Source of the DNA: Reinekea marina | GTDB taxonomy: Bacteria > Pseudomonadota > Gammaproteobacteria > Pseudomonadales > Natronospirillaceae | DNA length: 64,000 nucleotides | Direction of reading: 5' to 3' | Assembly: GCF_030409715.1 (NCBI RefSeq) | Contig: NZ_JAUFQI010000001.1 | Coordinates: 1,109,001-1,173,000 of the forward strand | Shown here: in pieces, positions 45,342 to 53,717 of the stretch | Position numbering within the stretch: position 1 is the first letter of the stretch | Layout of the letters: the number at the start of each line of letters is the position of its first letter | Translations under genes and position numbers: made by a program | The notes under the pieces: model-generated | Told to the model about the DNA's origin: nothing | What the model saw: only the letters and a program-made list of their open reading frames with translations | Databases searched by the model: none

Positions 45342-45593
45342 CTATTTCGGTAAGTTAACGTTTACTTCCAAAACAGAATAATTGCCGTCATCGTTTAGAT
45401 CAATTTGAAGTTGATCGTGCTCTATTTCGACATACTTACGAATGACTTCTAGAATTTCATTCTGCAAAGCCGGCAAATAGTCAGGCGCGTTACGAGCATT
45501 TCGTTCGTGCGCCACAATAACTTTAAGCCGCTCTTTTGCGAAGGAGGCGGTATTTTCTTTTTTATCTCGATTAAAAAAATCTCGTAATGCCAC
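45342..45593 (-). CDS. minE: Cell division topological specificity factor MinE
   Basis: The product is 83 residues from GTG 45593, which has GGAGG 8 bases before it and gives the canonical [12 protein letters not shown] start; the longer frame from TTG 45608 overlaps minD and lacks a ribosome site. The anti-MinCD helix ([16 protein letters not shown]) and the C-terminal dimer domain (EIVRKYV-type, LEVNVNLP) are complete. It stimulates MinD ATPase and drives pole-to-pole oscillation. It lies 4 bp after minD. Confidence 0.95.
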   Translation of the reverse strand: MALRDFFNRDKKENTASFAKERLKVIVAHERNARNAPDYLPALQNEILEVIRKYVEIEHDQLQIDLNDDGNYSVLEVNVNLPK

Positions 45594-45597
45594 GGTG

Positions 45598-46407
45598 TTA
45601 GCCTCCAAATACTCGCTTTAAAAACCCTTTACGTTGCGCTTCTAAGAAGCGATGAGGTCGATCTTCACCCAGTAATCTTGCTACGGTGTCTTCATAGGCT
45701 TGTCCGGCATCACTCTTGTCATCTAAGATAACAGGAACGCCTTTGTTCGAAGCATTGAGCACCGCTTGGCTTTCTGGGATAACGCCGAGCAGTTTAACGG
45801 CTAAAATTTCCTCTATATCGGCAATATTGAGCATTTCGCCACGTTCAACACGTTCAGGGTCGAACCGAGTCACTAAAAGATGTTCTTTAACAGGGTCTAA
45901 GTTTTGTTCAGCTCTTGAGCTCTTCGATTGCAAGATACCTAAAATACGGTCACTGTCTCTTACCGATGATACTTCTGGGTTTGTCACCACGATCGCAGTG
46001 TCGGCATAGTGCATCGCCATTTGCGCGCCGTGTTCAATACCAGCAGGAGAGTCACAAATGATGTATTCAAAACTCTCACTTAAGGTATCGAGTACTTTTT
46101 TAACGCCTTCTTTAGTGAGCGCGTCTTTATCGCGAGTTTGAGAGGCTGGTAAAATGAATAAGTTCTCACAACGTTTATCTTTAATAAGGGCCTGCTTAAG
46201 AGTTGCGTCGCCTTGAATCACATTGACAAAATCATATACCACACGGCGTTCGCAGTTCATCACGATATCTAAGTTTCTTAACCCGATGTCGAAATCTAAA
46301 ACAGCGGTTTTATGACCCTTGAGAGCTAAGCCCATACTGATAGCTGCACTGGTGGTTGTTTTGCCAACACCGCCTTTACCTGAGGTGACCACAATTATTT
46401 TAGCCAA
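45598..46407 (-). CDS. minD: Septum site-determining ATPase MinD
   Basis: The product is 269 residues, starting with TTG 46407 behind AAGGA at 7 bases. The deviant Walker A is [12 protein letters not shown], the switch [11 protein letters not shown], and the C-terminal amphipathic membrane helix [16 protein letters not shown]. It recruits MinC to the membrane and oscillates with MinE. It is 77 bp downstream of minC on the same strand. Confidence 0.97.
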   Translation of the reverse strand: MAKIIVVTSGKGGVGKTTTSAAISMGLALKGHKTAVLDFDIGLRNLDIVMNCERRVVYDFVNVIQGDATLKQALIKDKRCENLFILPASQTRDKDALTKEGVKKVLDTLSESFEYIICDSPAGIEHGAQMAMHYADTAIVVTNPEVSSVRDSDRILGILQSKSSRAEQNLDPVKEHLLVTRFDPERVERGEMLNIADIEEILAVKLLGVIPESQAVLNASNKGVPVILDDKSDAGQAYEDTVARLLGEDRPHRFLEAQRKGFLKRVFGG

Positions 46408-46484
46408 GAGAATGTCCTTTCTATAGAGTCTATGTATAAGTAGAGCTTAGGTTAAAGCAACTAAGCTGATGGTTCAAACGAGAA

Positions 46485-47177
46485 TTAGAGAAAATCAAAC
46501 TTGAGGGATTGTTCCTCTAAGTAACAACGGGCACCACCTTCACCTGCAGGGAAGTCTTCTTGCACTAAATAGTTACCGGCAATGGCAATGAGCTCCGCAT
46601 ACATCTGCTGACATATGATTTCACTAAAGATGTCGCCTTGAGCCCCAGCAATGGCTCGACCGCGCAATGCTCCTAAGATGGTGACGTTGCCGTCGGCTAT
46701 GACTTCGGCCCCCGCACTCACCTGGCTAGTGATTAAAAGGTGTGCATTCTTTGCGTAAACCTGCTGACCCGAGCGTATCGGTGTAGAAACTACCTTTGTT
46801 TGCTGGATTCTCGGTTGGGCTTCTTGAATGCGTTGTGCTTTTTTGCTTGCTTTCGGTTCTACCCAAGCACATCCAATTTCTTTAGCCAGTTTTTGATGCG
46901 CACTGTGATTGCTGGTTAGCGCGAATGGAACAAGATGGTTTTTTCGGCACATGTCGAAACATTGATTAAGATTGTCTACTGAATAATCGCTATCGCAATC
47001 ACTGATATCTAAAACCGTTGGCGCCCATTTAAATAGAGCAGGCGCTTGGGCTAAGGTTTTTTGTAGTTGTTCCGCTAAAGCATCAATAGATTGAGCGGGC
47101 ACTTTGATTTGGTGGCTTGTAACTAGCCTTGAACGTAATTTGAGTGGTTGTGCTGGGGATTCGGCTATTTGATTCAC
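46485..47177 (-). CDS. minC: Septum site-determining protein MinC
   Basis: The product is 230 residues. The N-terminal domain (about 10-105) blocks FtsZ polymers; a proline/glutamine linker with K-K-A-Q-R-I-Q-E-A-Q follows. The C-terminal right-handed beta-helix (RSGQQVYAKNAHLLI, GNVTILGALRGRAIAGA) binds MinD. Start is GTG 47177, overlapping the stop of the upstream regulator gene (GTGA), so translation is probably coupled to it. Confidence 0.95.
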   Translation of the reverse strand: MNQIAESPAQPLKLRSRLVTSHQIKVPAQSIDALAEQLQKTLAQAPALFKWAPTVLDISDCDSDYSVDNLNQCFDMCRKNHLVPFALTSNHSAHQKLAKEIGCAWVEPKASKKAQRIQEAQPRIQQTKVVSTPIRSGQQVYAKNAHLLITSQVSAGAEVIADGNVTILGALRGRAIAGAQGDIFSEIICQQMYAELIAIAGNYLVQEDFPAGEGGARCYLEEQSLKFDFL

Positions 47178-48661
47178 TTATGCTCATCCATAAATTTCAC
47201 CAATGCAATTTCTCGGCGTTCTTGCATGTTCTTTTCGTTATAGATAGTGGGTTCTTCGGCACGGCTTTCGCAATTTTCGATGGTGCAACGCTCACATGTT
47301 TCATTCACTTCTAAAATAGGCACAGATTCATCTGCCCAAAACTTCGCTTTTTCTTTGAAATTTTCGTCGATTAAAAAGCCTAGGGTCATACCTGTATTGG
47401 TATTCTCGCCTAACGACTTTTCTCGGACAACAGCTACGTTAAAGAAGGTTTTATTCTGGTGTGTAAAGGTGCTGCGCTGAGCGAGTACATTTACATTTCC
47501 CTGGCCAATTGATTCAGAATCGAGCTGTTGTAAGCCAGAAATAGCAGCCCAGCGTCGACAATGGTGCTCGCCAGGGCCAATACCTCGAGGAATAAATACA
47601 TTAGTTAGGTTGAGCTCTTTATTAATGCGAAACACGTCAGAGCCGACCGGGTGATTAATTCTCATGTAGTGCATTTTAGCGACACCAAAATGCGTCGGCA
47701 TTATTTGTGACATACGGTACAGGAACATTTCGGGAGTCGCGTCGTATTCGCTCATGAGCTTAGTGAGCGCAGACCCGTCAAAGCGAGTGTTCTCTAACCA
47801 AAGATTAATGTCTTTAATGAGCCGTTTCTCTGGAATAAGCAGTGCGCCGGCAAAATATGAAACCTTAAAGTGGTTAACGACCTGATCAAAGGTTTCGACT
47901 TTAATCCAAGAGGAGGTTTTTGCTCGCTCTTTTAATCGTAAAATGCGATAGCCAATTTCGCGCGCCAGCACAAATTTCTTTTGCTGAGGCTGCAGCTGCG
48001 AGTTTATCCATAGCTTTCTTGGGCTTGGATTGATGGAACGCAGTGACTTTAGATCGGGGTGCTGTGAAAAATCATCATATTCAACTGAGCATTGGAACTC
48101 ATCTCGCAAGATCGACTCAAGCCAAGATTGGCTCACGCCGCTGGTGAGTGGAATCCTGTTTTGATTGCGAAAATCATTCGCTACCGCTTCAAGTTCTTCA
48201 AAGTAATTTAGGTGCATTTTTTGATAAGAGCGTAAAGAGGCTAATAAAAAGTGCTCTACGTTCATGTCATAGCCGCGGCTGATCTCTAGCAACGTGCGAA
48301 CAAACGCCCCTGCTTTGCTTGGTGAGTCATTCACCAGATCAAAAACATCGGATAAACCAATGCCAAACTGTTGTAGTGGAAAATCCTTTAAGATGGGGGA
48401 GTTTAATAAAGCCGATAACGGATTGAGTTCATCATCTAATTGTAGCGATACCAGCTCATCGAAGGTTCTATTGAGCCCTTGGGCGAGTTGGATGATTTTT
48501 TCCGGTTTAGGGTACTTTTTACCTTTTTCAATTTCACTGAGGTAAGACACTGACATATTAGTTCGCTCAGCCAATTGCTTAAGCGAATAGCCTTCTGCAA
48601 GCCTGAATTGCTTGAGTTTGATGCCTAGAATAAATCGTAAACTTTCGCTGTTAATTTCCAT
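47174..48661 (-). CDS. XRE regulator with degenerate IrrE/M78-like domain, upstream of minC
   Basis: The protein has 495 residues. The N-terminal HTH (about 8-65, LKQLAERTNMSVSYLSEIEKG) precedes a long region of the ImmA/IrrE-like plus DUF2083 arrangement seen in short-chain-acyl-CoA regulators (RamB/ScfR type). The expected HExxH is replaced by R-E-I-G-Y at 234-238, so it should not be an active zinc protease. The C-terminal Cys cluster C-E-R-C-T-I-E-N-C resembles that of DUF2083. Its stop overlaps the minC start, an uncommon partner for the Min system. Confidence 0.82.
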   Translation of the reverse strand: MEINSESLRFILGIKLKQFRLAEGYSLKQLAERTNMSVSYLSEIEKGKKYPKPEKIIQLAQGLNRTFDELVSLQLDDELNPLSALLNSPILKDFPLQQFGIGLSDVFDLVNDSPSKAGAFVRTLLEISRGYDMNVEHFLLASLRSYQKMHLNYFEELEAVANDFRNQNRIPLTSGVSQSWLESILRDEFQCSVEYDDFSQHPDLKSLRSINPSPRKLWINSQLQPQQKKFVLAREIGYRILRLKERAKTSSWIKVETFDQVVNHFKVSYFAGALLIPEKRLIKDINLWLENTRFDGSALTKLMSEYDATPEMFLYRMSQIMPTHFGVAKMHYMRINHPVGSDVFRINKELNLTNVFIPRGIGPGEHHCRRWAAISGLQQLDSESIGQGNVNVLAQRSTFTHQNKTFFNVAVVREKSLGENTNTGMTLGFLIDENFKEKAKFWADESVPILEVNETCERCTIENCESRAEEPTIYNEKNMQERREIALVKFMDEHK

Positions 48662-48857
48662 TAGAACCCTAATTTAAAACCTGATTTCGCCACTAGCGAA
48701 CCGATTTTAGTGAGCTTCGGTGCTAAAGACAATCTAAATAAGGATTATTTGGTCGTATAAGAGAGTTTCGTTTTTTTCATGAACGCTGCTTGAAAATTCA
48801 ACTGTGAAATATCGCTCGTAGCGAATTTACGCTGAATAATGAAATACGCAGAAAAAA
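48662..48857. other. Intergenic, upstream of the XRE regulator
   Basis: These 196 bases should hold the promoter of the minus-strand regulator-minCDE unit. The inverted pair CGCCACTAGCG near 48690 and CGCTCGTAGCG near 48812 (related CGCnnnTAGCG cores) could be operators, but this is only a resemblance. No gene was seen. Confidence 0.3.
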
Positions 48858-48886
48858 TTGATTTGATTCTAGGCTTAGGGTATCTT
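48858..48886 (+). promoter_or_regulatory. Sigma70-like promoter of a candidate small RNA
   Basis: TTGATT (48858-48863), a spacer of exactly 17 bases and TATCTT (48881-48886) match sigma70 spacing. Start of transcription would be near 48892, 62 bases before a strong terminator hairpin, with no ORF between. Confidence 0.55.
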
Positions 48887-48891
48887 ACCGC

Positions 48892-48982
48892 CTGTTCCCC
48901 TTGGAACCAGGTGAAAACCTGAAAGCATGGTTGTGCGTTGTATTTTTTTGATAGGAGTGGCGATTCGCTGCTCCTTTTTTTT
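48892..48982 (+). ncRNA. Candidate ~91-nt small RNA
   Basis: Bounded by a sigma70-like promoter and a strong intrinsic terminator, with no start codon followed by a useful ORF. It contains a GNRA-capped hairpin (CAGGT-GAAA-ACCTG at about 48908-48921), a possible TTCC/GGAA pair before it and a U-rich single-stranded stretch before the terminator, a layout like Hfq-dependent RNAs. It does not show the 4.5S GGAAGGAAGCAG core or 6S features. No known RNA family was recognised. Confidence 0.5.
48954..48982 (+). terminator. Strong terminator of the candidate small RNA
   Basis: GGAGTGGC pairs with GCTGCTCC (two G-U pairs) around GATTC, followed by eight T. Confidence 0.82.
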
Positions 48983-49173
48983 GCCTTACTACTTTATGGA
49001 TATTGTTCGGTAAAAGCTGACTGGATGGTAGGGTATAAAAGTTAGACTCAGCTCAAAGTTGAGAGATTCGGTGCTAGTAATCTTTATTGATTTTGCTAAC
49101 ATGGTGGTTCCTATCAGTAGGAGCGTATATCAAGGTAGTTATACGTAATGGCCATTATCAAGGATGAAATTCA
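48983..49173. other. Intergenic, upstream of the 125-residue unknown gene
   Basis: The 191 bases contain no ORF. TATAAA near 49037 could be a -10 box without a good -35 box. Nothing else was identified. Confidence 0.3.
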
Positions 49174-49551
49174 ATGGACAAAGTCAATCGGTCTCGCCGT
49201 ATTCATTTTTTAGCTCAATTTGTACCCGAAGAACTTGCGCCTCAAATAGGGGTGTATTTTGGTGAGCACGTCATTCGGGTAAATGGCCAAATGTGCTTAG
49301 TAGTAAACTCTGACGGTGAAGTCGGAATACGTGCTTTACATCCTGCCCTAGTATCAGAATTATCACATTTGTGCGGAGATCGGCATTGGGTTGCACATGG
49401 CCGAGTTTACGAGCAGTGGTTTTTATTGCCAGAAGCTATTTCATTGAGCGATCGACGCATTGGTAAGTGGATTCATAGTTCAAGCTTAGAGGTTTACCGG
49501 CAATCTCAGTTTGGCCCTGTGGCTAATGTTCGTAAAAGTAATGCGAATTAG
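49174..49551 (+). CDS. Conserved-looking protein of unknown function
   Basis: This 125-residue soluble protein begins with a basic start (MDKVNRSRRIHFLAQFVPEE), followed by beta-rich VYFGEHVIRVNGQMCLVVNSDGEV. The second part faintly recalls the TfoX N-terminal fold, but not enough to name it. It ends in VYRQSQFGPVANVRKSN. The start has GGATGAAATTC upstream. It lies just after the candidate small RNA and convergent to the DedA-type gene. Confidence 0.55.
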   Translation: MDKVNRSRRIHFLAQFVPEELAPQIGVYFGEHVIRVNGQMCLVVNSDGEVGIRALHPALVSELSHLCGDRHWVAHGRVYEQWFLLPEAISLSDRRIGKWIHSSSLEVYRQSQFGPVANVRKSNAN

Positions 49552-49555
49552 CTTA

Positions 49556-50839
49556 TTAAGCGATAATTGTAAACGCGACCGTTGTGAGCAGTAGCAATAC
49601 AGTGATGCCGCCTGGGCTGGGCACATTCAGGCTAATGTGCAGCGCTCGCCAAGCAATTCGCACAACAGAGCTACAGAAAATACCCAAAGATAAACTCGCT
49701 ATGGCCGCTGAAAGGCTGATTTCGCCGTTCCACAACAAGCTGACGATAACCAATAGTATCATCGTAAAGGCCATTAAATAAATTGGCCAGCGTTTCAGGC
49801 CGTGCAAGCTATTGCTGTATAAGTTGGCTATAAAAGCCAGTAAAAACACCAGCGTACTCGTGACATTGAGGTGGTTCATATCTTTGTGAGCGGGCGAGTA
49901 AATTTCGACAACGCTGGTCGCTCCCCATAAAAACCCTAAAGTGAGGGCCGCTGTCAGAGCCAGCGCTATTTTTCGGCATAAAATTAACCAAAAACAAGTT
50001 AGGGATATGAGTGTGGCAATGAGTGCGTCGTTGTTGAGATTGGCAAAATAATGCCAAAGGCTAGAGAGCCGATAGTACTGCCAGTCTTGTGCCCATTGGT
50101 GGAAATCTGCATTTTGTTTCAGTGGAGATAGTAAATAGACGGCGGTAAAAGCGCTCAACGAGAGCAGCGCTAAAACACCTGAATGAATGGGCCACCTATC
50201 CGCTTGATCACGCGTGAGCCAGCCTTTGAGCAGTAGTTGCTCGGGGTGGGTGTGGTGATAAATCGTAAGCATTACCATGCCAATAAAAAGCATGCTCAGG
50301 CTGAAGATTATGAGTGATCGATCCGCAATGGGTTGAAGCTGCCATAAATTGGCGAGTTCACCAGTATAATAGCCCGGAAGTAAGTAGGCGGGCGCCCAAA
50401 ATAAAACGGTTAAAACGCTTAGAGGGATAAAGCGCTGTGGTGGCATTCCCAGTGCGCCGGTTAGCATTGGGACGATAGGTCTTAAAGGCCCTAAGAAACG
50501 ACCAATAATGACGCTTATCCAACCCCACTTATCGATAAACCAAGTGCCTTGCTCGATCCAATTCTGATGCGATTTAAGCCACTTGCTTTCAAAAAGCTTG
50601 TGTTTAAGTTTATAGCCGATAAAAAAGCTCGCAATATCGCCAATGGCAGCGCCTGCCGCACCGAAAACTAATAGTGTGGTAGCGGGTATCTCGGTTGCGT
50701 TTGCAATGGCGGCTAACGAAAATAGCAAGACAATGCCGGGCACAAATAGACCGATGAGCGCTAACGACTCGAGTAAAGATACGAGTAAAACGCTCAATAA
50801 TACGACCCAAGAAGAGTGAGTTAGCCAGTCCAGCAACAT
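49556..50839 (-). CDS. DedA-family membrane protein fused to a degenerate PAP2-like half
   Basis: The protein has 427 residues. The N-terminal DedA/SNARE-associated domain (about 1-170) has the ESLALIGLFVPG and GRFLGPLRPIVPMLTG motifs of putative undecaprenyl-phosphate or lipid flippases. The C-terminal part has six or so membrane segments, arranged as in DedA-PAP2 fusions, but the phosphatase motifs are missing: the place of K-x(6)-R-P / P-S-G-H reads VVEIYSPAHKDMNHLNVTST, and the third motif region has no S-R-x(5)-H. It probably keeps transport activity and has lost phosphatase activity. Confidence 0.8.
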   Translation of the reverse strand: MLLDWLTHSSWVVLLSVLLVSLLESLALIGLFVPGIVLLFSLAAIANATEIPATTLLVFGAAGAAIGDIASFFIGYKLKHKLFESKWLKSHQNWIEQGTWFIDKWGWISVIIGRFLGPLRPIVPMLTGALGMPPQRFIPLSVLTVLFWAPAYLLPGYYTGELANLWQLQPIADRSLIIFSLSMLFIGMVMLTIYHHTHPEQLLLKGWLTRDQADRWPIHSGVLALLSLSAFTAVYLLSPLKQNADFHQWAQDWQYYRLSSLWHYFANLNNDALIATLISLTCFWLILCRKIALALTAALTLGFLWGATSVVEIYSPAHKDMNHLNVTSTLVFLLAFIANLYSNSLHGLKRWPIYLMAFTMILLVIVSLLWNGEISLSAAIASLSLGIFCSSVVRIAWRALHISLNVPSPGGITVLLLLTTVAFTIIA

Positions 50840-50987
50840 GGTGTTCTTTTATCCGTCCAAAAAAAAGGTAAAAAATGAGTCAAACTTAAAAGAGGCGGTG
50901 TTTTACTCCTTTTTATCTCGGATAGCAACGTGGAGTATGCCTAGCAGTGCAGGTATACTGGTGATTCTATAAAGAGTGTAGTAGACA

Positions 50988-52250
50988 ATGACCATGAATG
51001 TTTCTGAATATATGTCGAAACTCGGACAGCAAGCTCGCGATGCTTCTCGTGTGCTCGCTAACTGTGAAACGGCACAAAAAAATAACGCGTTAGTTGCCAT
51101 GGCTGATGCTATTAATCAGGGCCGAGCGGTATTAAAGCAAGCCAATCAACAAGATCTAGACGCGGGCGCACTAAAAGGGCTTTCACCTGCAATGTTGGAT
51201 CGCTTAGAGTTGACCGATGCACGTATCGACACAATGGTAGAGGGGTTGCACCAAGTGGCTGGCCTTTCTGATCCCATCGGCGGCATTACAGATATGGACT
51301 ACCGCCCCAGTGGTATTCAAATAGGAAAAATGCGCGTGCCATTGGGTGTTATTGGCATTATCTACGAATCTCGACCAAACGTTACAATTGAAGCGGCGAG
51401 TTTATGTTTAAAATCTGGCAATGCCGTCATTCTGCGTGGAGGCAGTGAGGCCATACACTCTAATACGGCCCTTGCTCAATGTATTAGTGCTGGATTAGAA
51501 AAAGCAGGTCTGCCTGCCACTTCAGTGCAAGTAGTTGAAATTACCGACCGCGATGCAGTGCATCAGTTGATCACAATGCCGGAATTTGTTGATGTTATTG
51601 TGCCGCGCGGAGGCAAAGGCTTAATAGAGCGCATCAGTGCCGATGCTCGGGTTCCGGTTATTAAACATTTGGATGGCAACTGCCATGTTTATGTAGACGC
51701 CGAAGCCGATATAGCCAAAGCACAGCGTATCGCCTTTAACGCTAAAACCCGTCGCTATGGTGTTTGTAATGCCATGGAGTCGTTATTGGTTCATGAGAGT
51801 GTTGCCAAAGCATTTTTACCTGAAATCGCACGAATGTTTGCCGAAAAAGGTGTAGAATTGCGCGGCTGTGAATTAACCCAAGATTTAATCGATTGTGAAA
51901 CAGCGACCGAGGAAGACTGGTATTTAGAATATGTGGCGCCAATTTTAGCCATAAAGGTGGTGGCTTCATTTGATGAAGCCGTGGCTCACATTAATAAGTA
52001 TGGCAGTCATCATACTGATGCAATTGTGACTGAAAACTTTACCACAGCACGGAAGTTTTTAAGGGCTGCCGATTCATCTTCGGTCATGGTGAATGCATCT
52101 ACGGCGTTTGCAGATGGATTTGAATACGGATTAGGGGCTGAAATAGGTATATCCACGGATAAAATTCACGCGCGCGGCCCCGTTGGTTTAATTGGGTTAA
52201 CCTCGCAGAAATACGTTGTGTTTGGAGACGGACATATTCGTGAATCGTGA
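50988..52250 (+). CDS. proA: Gamma-glutamyl phosphate reductase
   Basis: The 420-residue ALDH-superfamily enzyme of proline synthesis (second step) has the normal length. Signatures: [42 protein letters not shown] and the catalytic Cys in [13 protein letters not shown]. It is the first gene of the proA-lipA cluster; its 3' end overlaps nadD by 11 bp. Confidence 0.97.
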   Translation: MTMNVSEYMSKLGQQARDASRVLANCETAQKNNALVAMADAINQGRAVLKQANQQDLDAGALKGLSPAMLDRLELTDARIDTMVEGLHQVAGLSDPIGGITDMDYRPSGIQIGKMRVPLGVIGIIYESRPNVTIEAASLCLKSGNAVILRGGSEAIHSNTALAQCISAGLEKAGLPATSVQVVEITDRDAVHQLITMPEFVDVIVPRGGKGLIERISADARVPVIKHLDGNCHVYVDAEADIAKAQRIAFNAKTRRYGVCNAMESLLVHESVAKAFLPEIARMFAEKGVELRGCELTQDLIDCETATEEDWYLEYVAPILAIKVVASFDEAVAHINKYGSHHTDAIVTENFTTARKFLRAADSSSVMVNASTAFADGFEYGLGAEIGISTDKIHARGPVGLIGLTSQKYVVFGDGHIRES

Positions 52251-52875
52251 GTGCGTTTATGGGGGTACCTTTGACCCATTTCACAATGGCCATGAAGCGG
52301 TGTGTCTTCACGTACTGAAGCACACTGCTTTGCAAGAAATACCGCTGAGGGTAATTCCTTGTGCGACACCGGCTTTGAAACGCCCGGCACAAGCATCAGA
52401 TGATGAGCGTTTGGCGATGCTCAAGCTTTGGCGTAAATCGCAAGAAAATGCGTCTAGAATTGTAATTGATGCCATTGAGTTAGAGATGGGGCAGGTAAGC
52501 TACACCGCTGATACATTGAGTAAATTAGCTCAACGAGATGCATCGTTAACCACTCGTGTTTGGGTTTTGGGCGTCGATGCCTTCAACTCTATAGCGCAGT
52601 GGCATAAAAGTGATGAGTTAATTCGTTGTTTGAATTTTTGGGTGATCAGCCGTTTAGGCGAAGAGTCCATTTCAAATTCACTCAATTTAAAAGAAGCCAC
52701 TGATTTAGATGCATTGTGGCAAAAAGGACCCGGTTATTTTTGGTATGATGATCGATTAGCGTATCGCGAAGCTTCTTCCGAGATTCGAAAATCAATAAAT
52801 CAAAAGCCTTGGCCTGTACCTCAACCGATAGCCGACTATATTGAAAGACATGAACTTTATCAGGCTTCGGCCTAA
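52240..52875 (+). CDS. nadD: Nicotinate-nucleotide adenylyltransferase
   Basis: The product is 211 residues from GTG 52240 ([11 protein letters not shown]). This start is taken because the nucleotidyltransferase motif [11 protein letters not shown] must lie at the very N-terminus; GGAG lies about 14 bases upstream. The C-terminal ISSTxIR-like motif is SSEIRKSI. It makes deamido-NAD from NaMN. It overlaps proA by 11 bp, suggesting coupling. Confidence 0.95.
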   Translation: MNRECVYGGTFDPFHNGHEAVCLHVLKHTALQEIPLRVIPCATPALKRPAQASDDERLAMLKLWRKSQENASRIVIDAIELEMGQVSYTADTLSKLAQRDASLTTRVWVLGVDAFNSIAQWHKSDELIRCLNFWVISRLGEESISNSLNLKEATDLDALWQKGPGYFWYDDRLAYREASSEIRKSINQKPWPVPQPIADYIERHELYQASA

Positions 52876-52896
52876 GAGACATTACGGACATAAAAC

Positions 52897-53244
52897 ATGA
52901 AAAATGCACACGACAGTGAGCTATTAAACAGCGTCATTGAAGCGTTAGAAGATATTAAAGCAACCGATATTCAAGTGCTCGATGTAAAAGACAAAACCGA
53001 CATTATGGATACCTTAGTGATTGCCTCTGGTACATCTTCTCGCCATATCGCCGCAGTTGTAAACTCGGTTTCGGAAGATCTCAAGAAAAAAGGGTATCAA
53101 TCGCATCACCAAGAAGGTCAAGCGGGTTCAGATTGGGTTCTGCTCGATTTTACCGACCTAGTCCTGCACGTAATGCTGCCTGAAGCTCGCGCGCTATATG
53201 ATTTAGAAGCGCTTTGGTCAGGATTAAGCCCCGATTCGGTGTAG
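52897..53244 (+). CDS. rsfS: Ribosomal silencing factor
   Basis: The 115-residue RsfS/Iojap family protein has the normal length. Signatures are ATDIQVLDV, LVIASGTSSRHI, GSDWVLLDFTDLVLHVM and the end ARALYDLEALW. It binds ribosomal protein L14 and blocks subunit joining in starvation. It lies 21 bp after nadD and 3 bp before rlmH. Confidence 0.96.
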   Translation: MKNAHDSELLNSVIEALEDIKATDIQVLDVKDKTDIMDTLVIASGTSSRHIAAVVNSVSEDLKKKGYQSHHQEGQAGSDWVLLDFTDLVLHVMLPEARALYDLEALWSGLSPDSV

Positions 53245-53247
53245 CCC

Positions 53248-53715
53248 ATGAAAGTACGAGTCTTGGCGGTAGGCCCTAAAATGCCGAAATGGGTAGAAGA
53301 GGGTGCGGGTGACTACTTAAAACGTATGCCCCGCGATATCGCCATCGAATTTGTGCCTCTCAACTTGGGTGCGCGCGGAAAAAGTGCCAGCATGTCTAAA
53401 GCCATAGCTCAAGAAGGCGATGCTATGTTGGCGCAAATAAAGCCTGAAGACCATGTTGTAGCATTGGATTTATCAGGCAAGGATTGGTCTACAGAGCAAT
53501 TGTCTGAGCAATTGCAGCAATGGCGAGAGCAGGCTAAAACCTTGGTGTTATTAATAGGCGGTCCTGATGGCTTAGACCCAAGATGCTTAACCCGAGCTAA
53601 TCAAAAATGGTGTTTGTCTAAATTAACGCTGCCGCACCCGTTGGTGCGTGTTTTGTTATCTGAGCAGCTGTATCGTGCTTGGAGTATTACGCAAAATCAT
53701 CCATATCATAAATAA
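53248..53715 (+). CDS. rlmH: 23S rRNA pseudouridine-1915 N3-methyltransferase
   Basis: The 155-residue SPOUT methyltransferase shows the family motifs VALDLSGKDWSTE, LLIGGPDGLD, LSKLTLPHPLVRVLLSEQLYRAW and the terminal NHPYHK needed for activity. It methylates pseudouridine 1915 on assembled 70S ribosomes. It is 2 bp from mrdA and probably in one transcript with rsfS. Confidence 0.97.
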   Translation: MKVRVLAVGPKMPKWVEEGAGDYLKRMPRDIAIEFVPLNLGARGKSASMSKAIAQEGDAMLAQIKPEDHVVALDLSGKDWSTEQLSEQLQQWREQAKTLVLLIGGPDGLDPRCLTRANQKWCLSKLTLPHPLVRVLLSEQLYRAWSITQNHPYHK

Positions 53716-53717
53716 CC

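Noticed and set aside
48892..48982. 4.5S (SRP) RNA
   Set aside because: It lacks the invariant GGAAGGAAGCAG apical core and complementary ends of SRP RNA.
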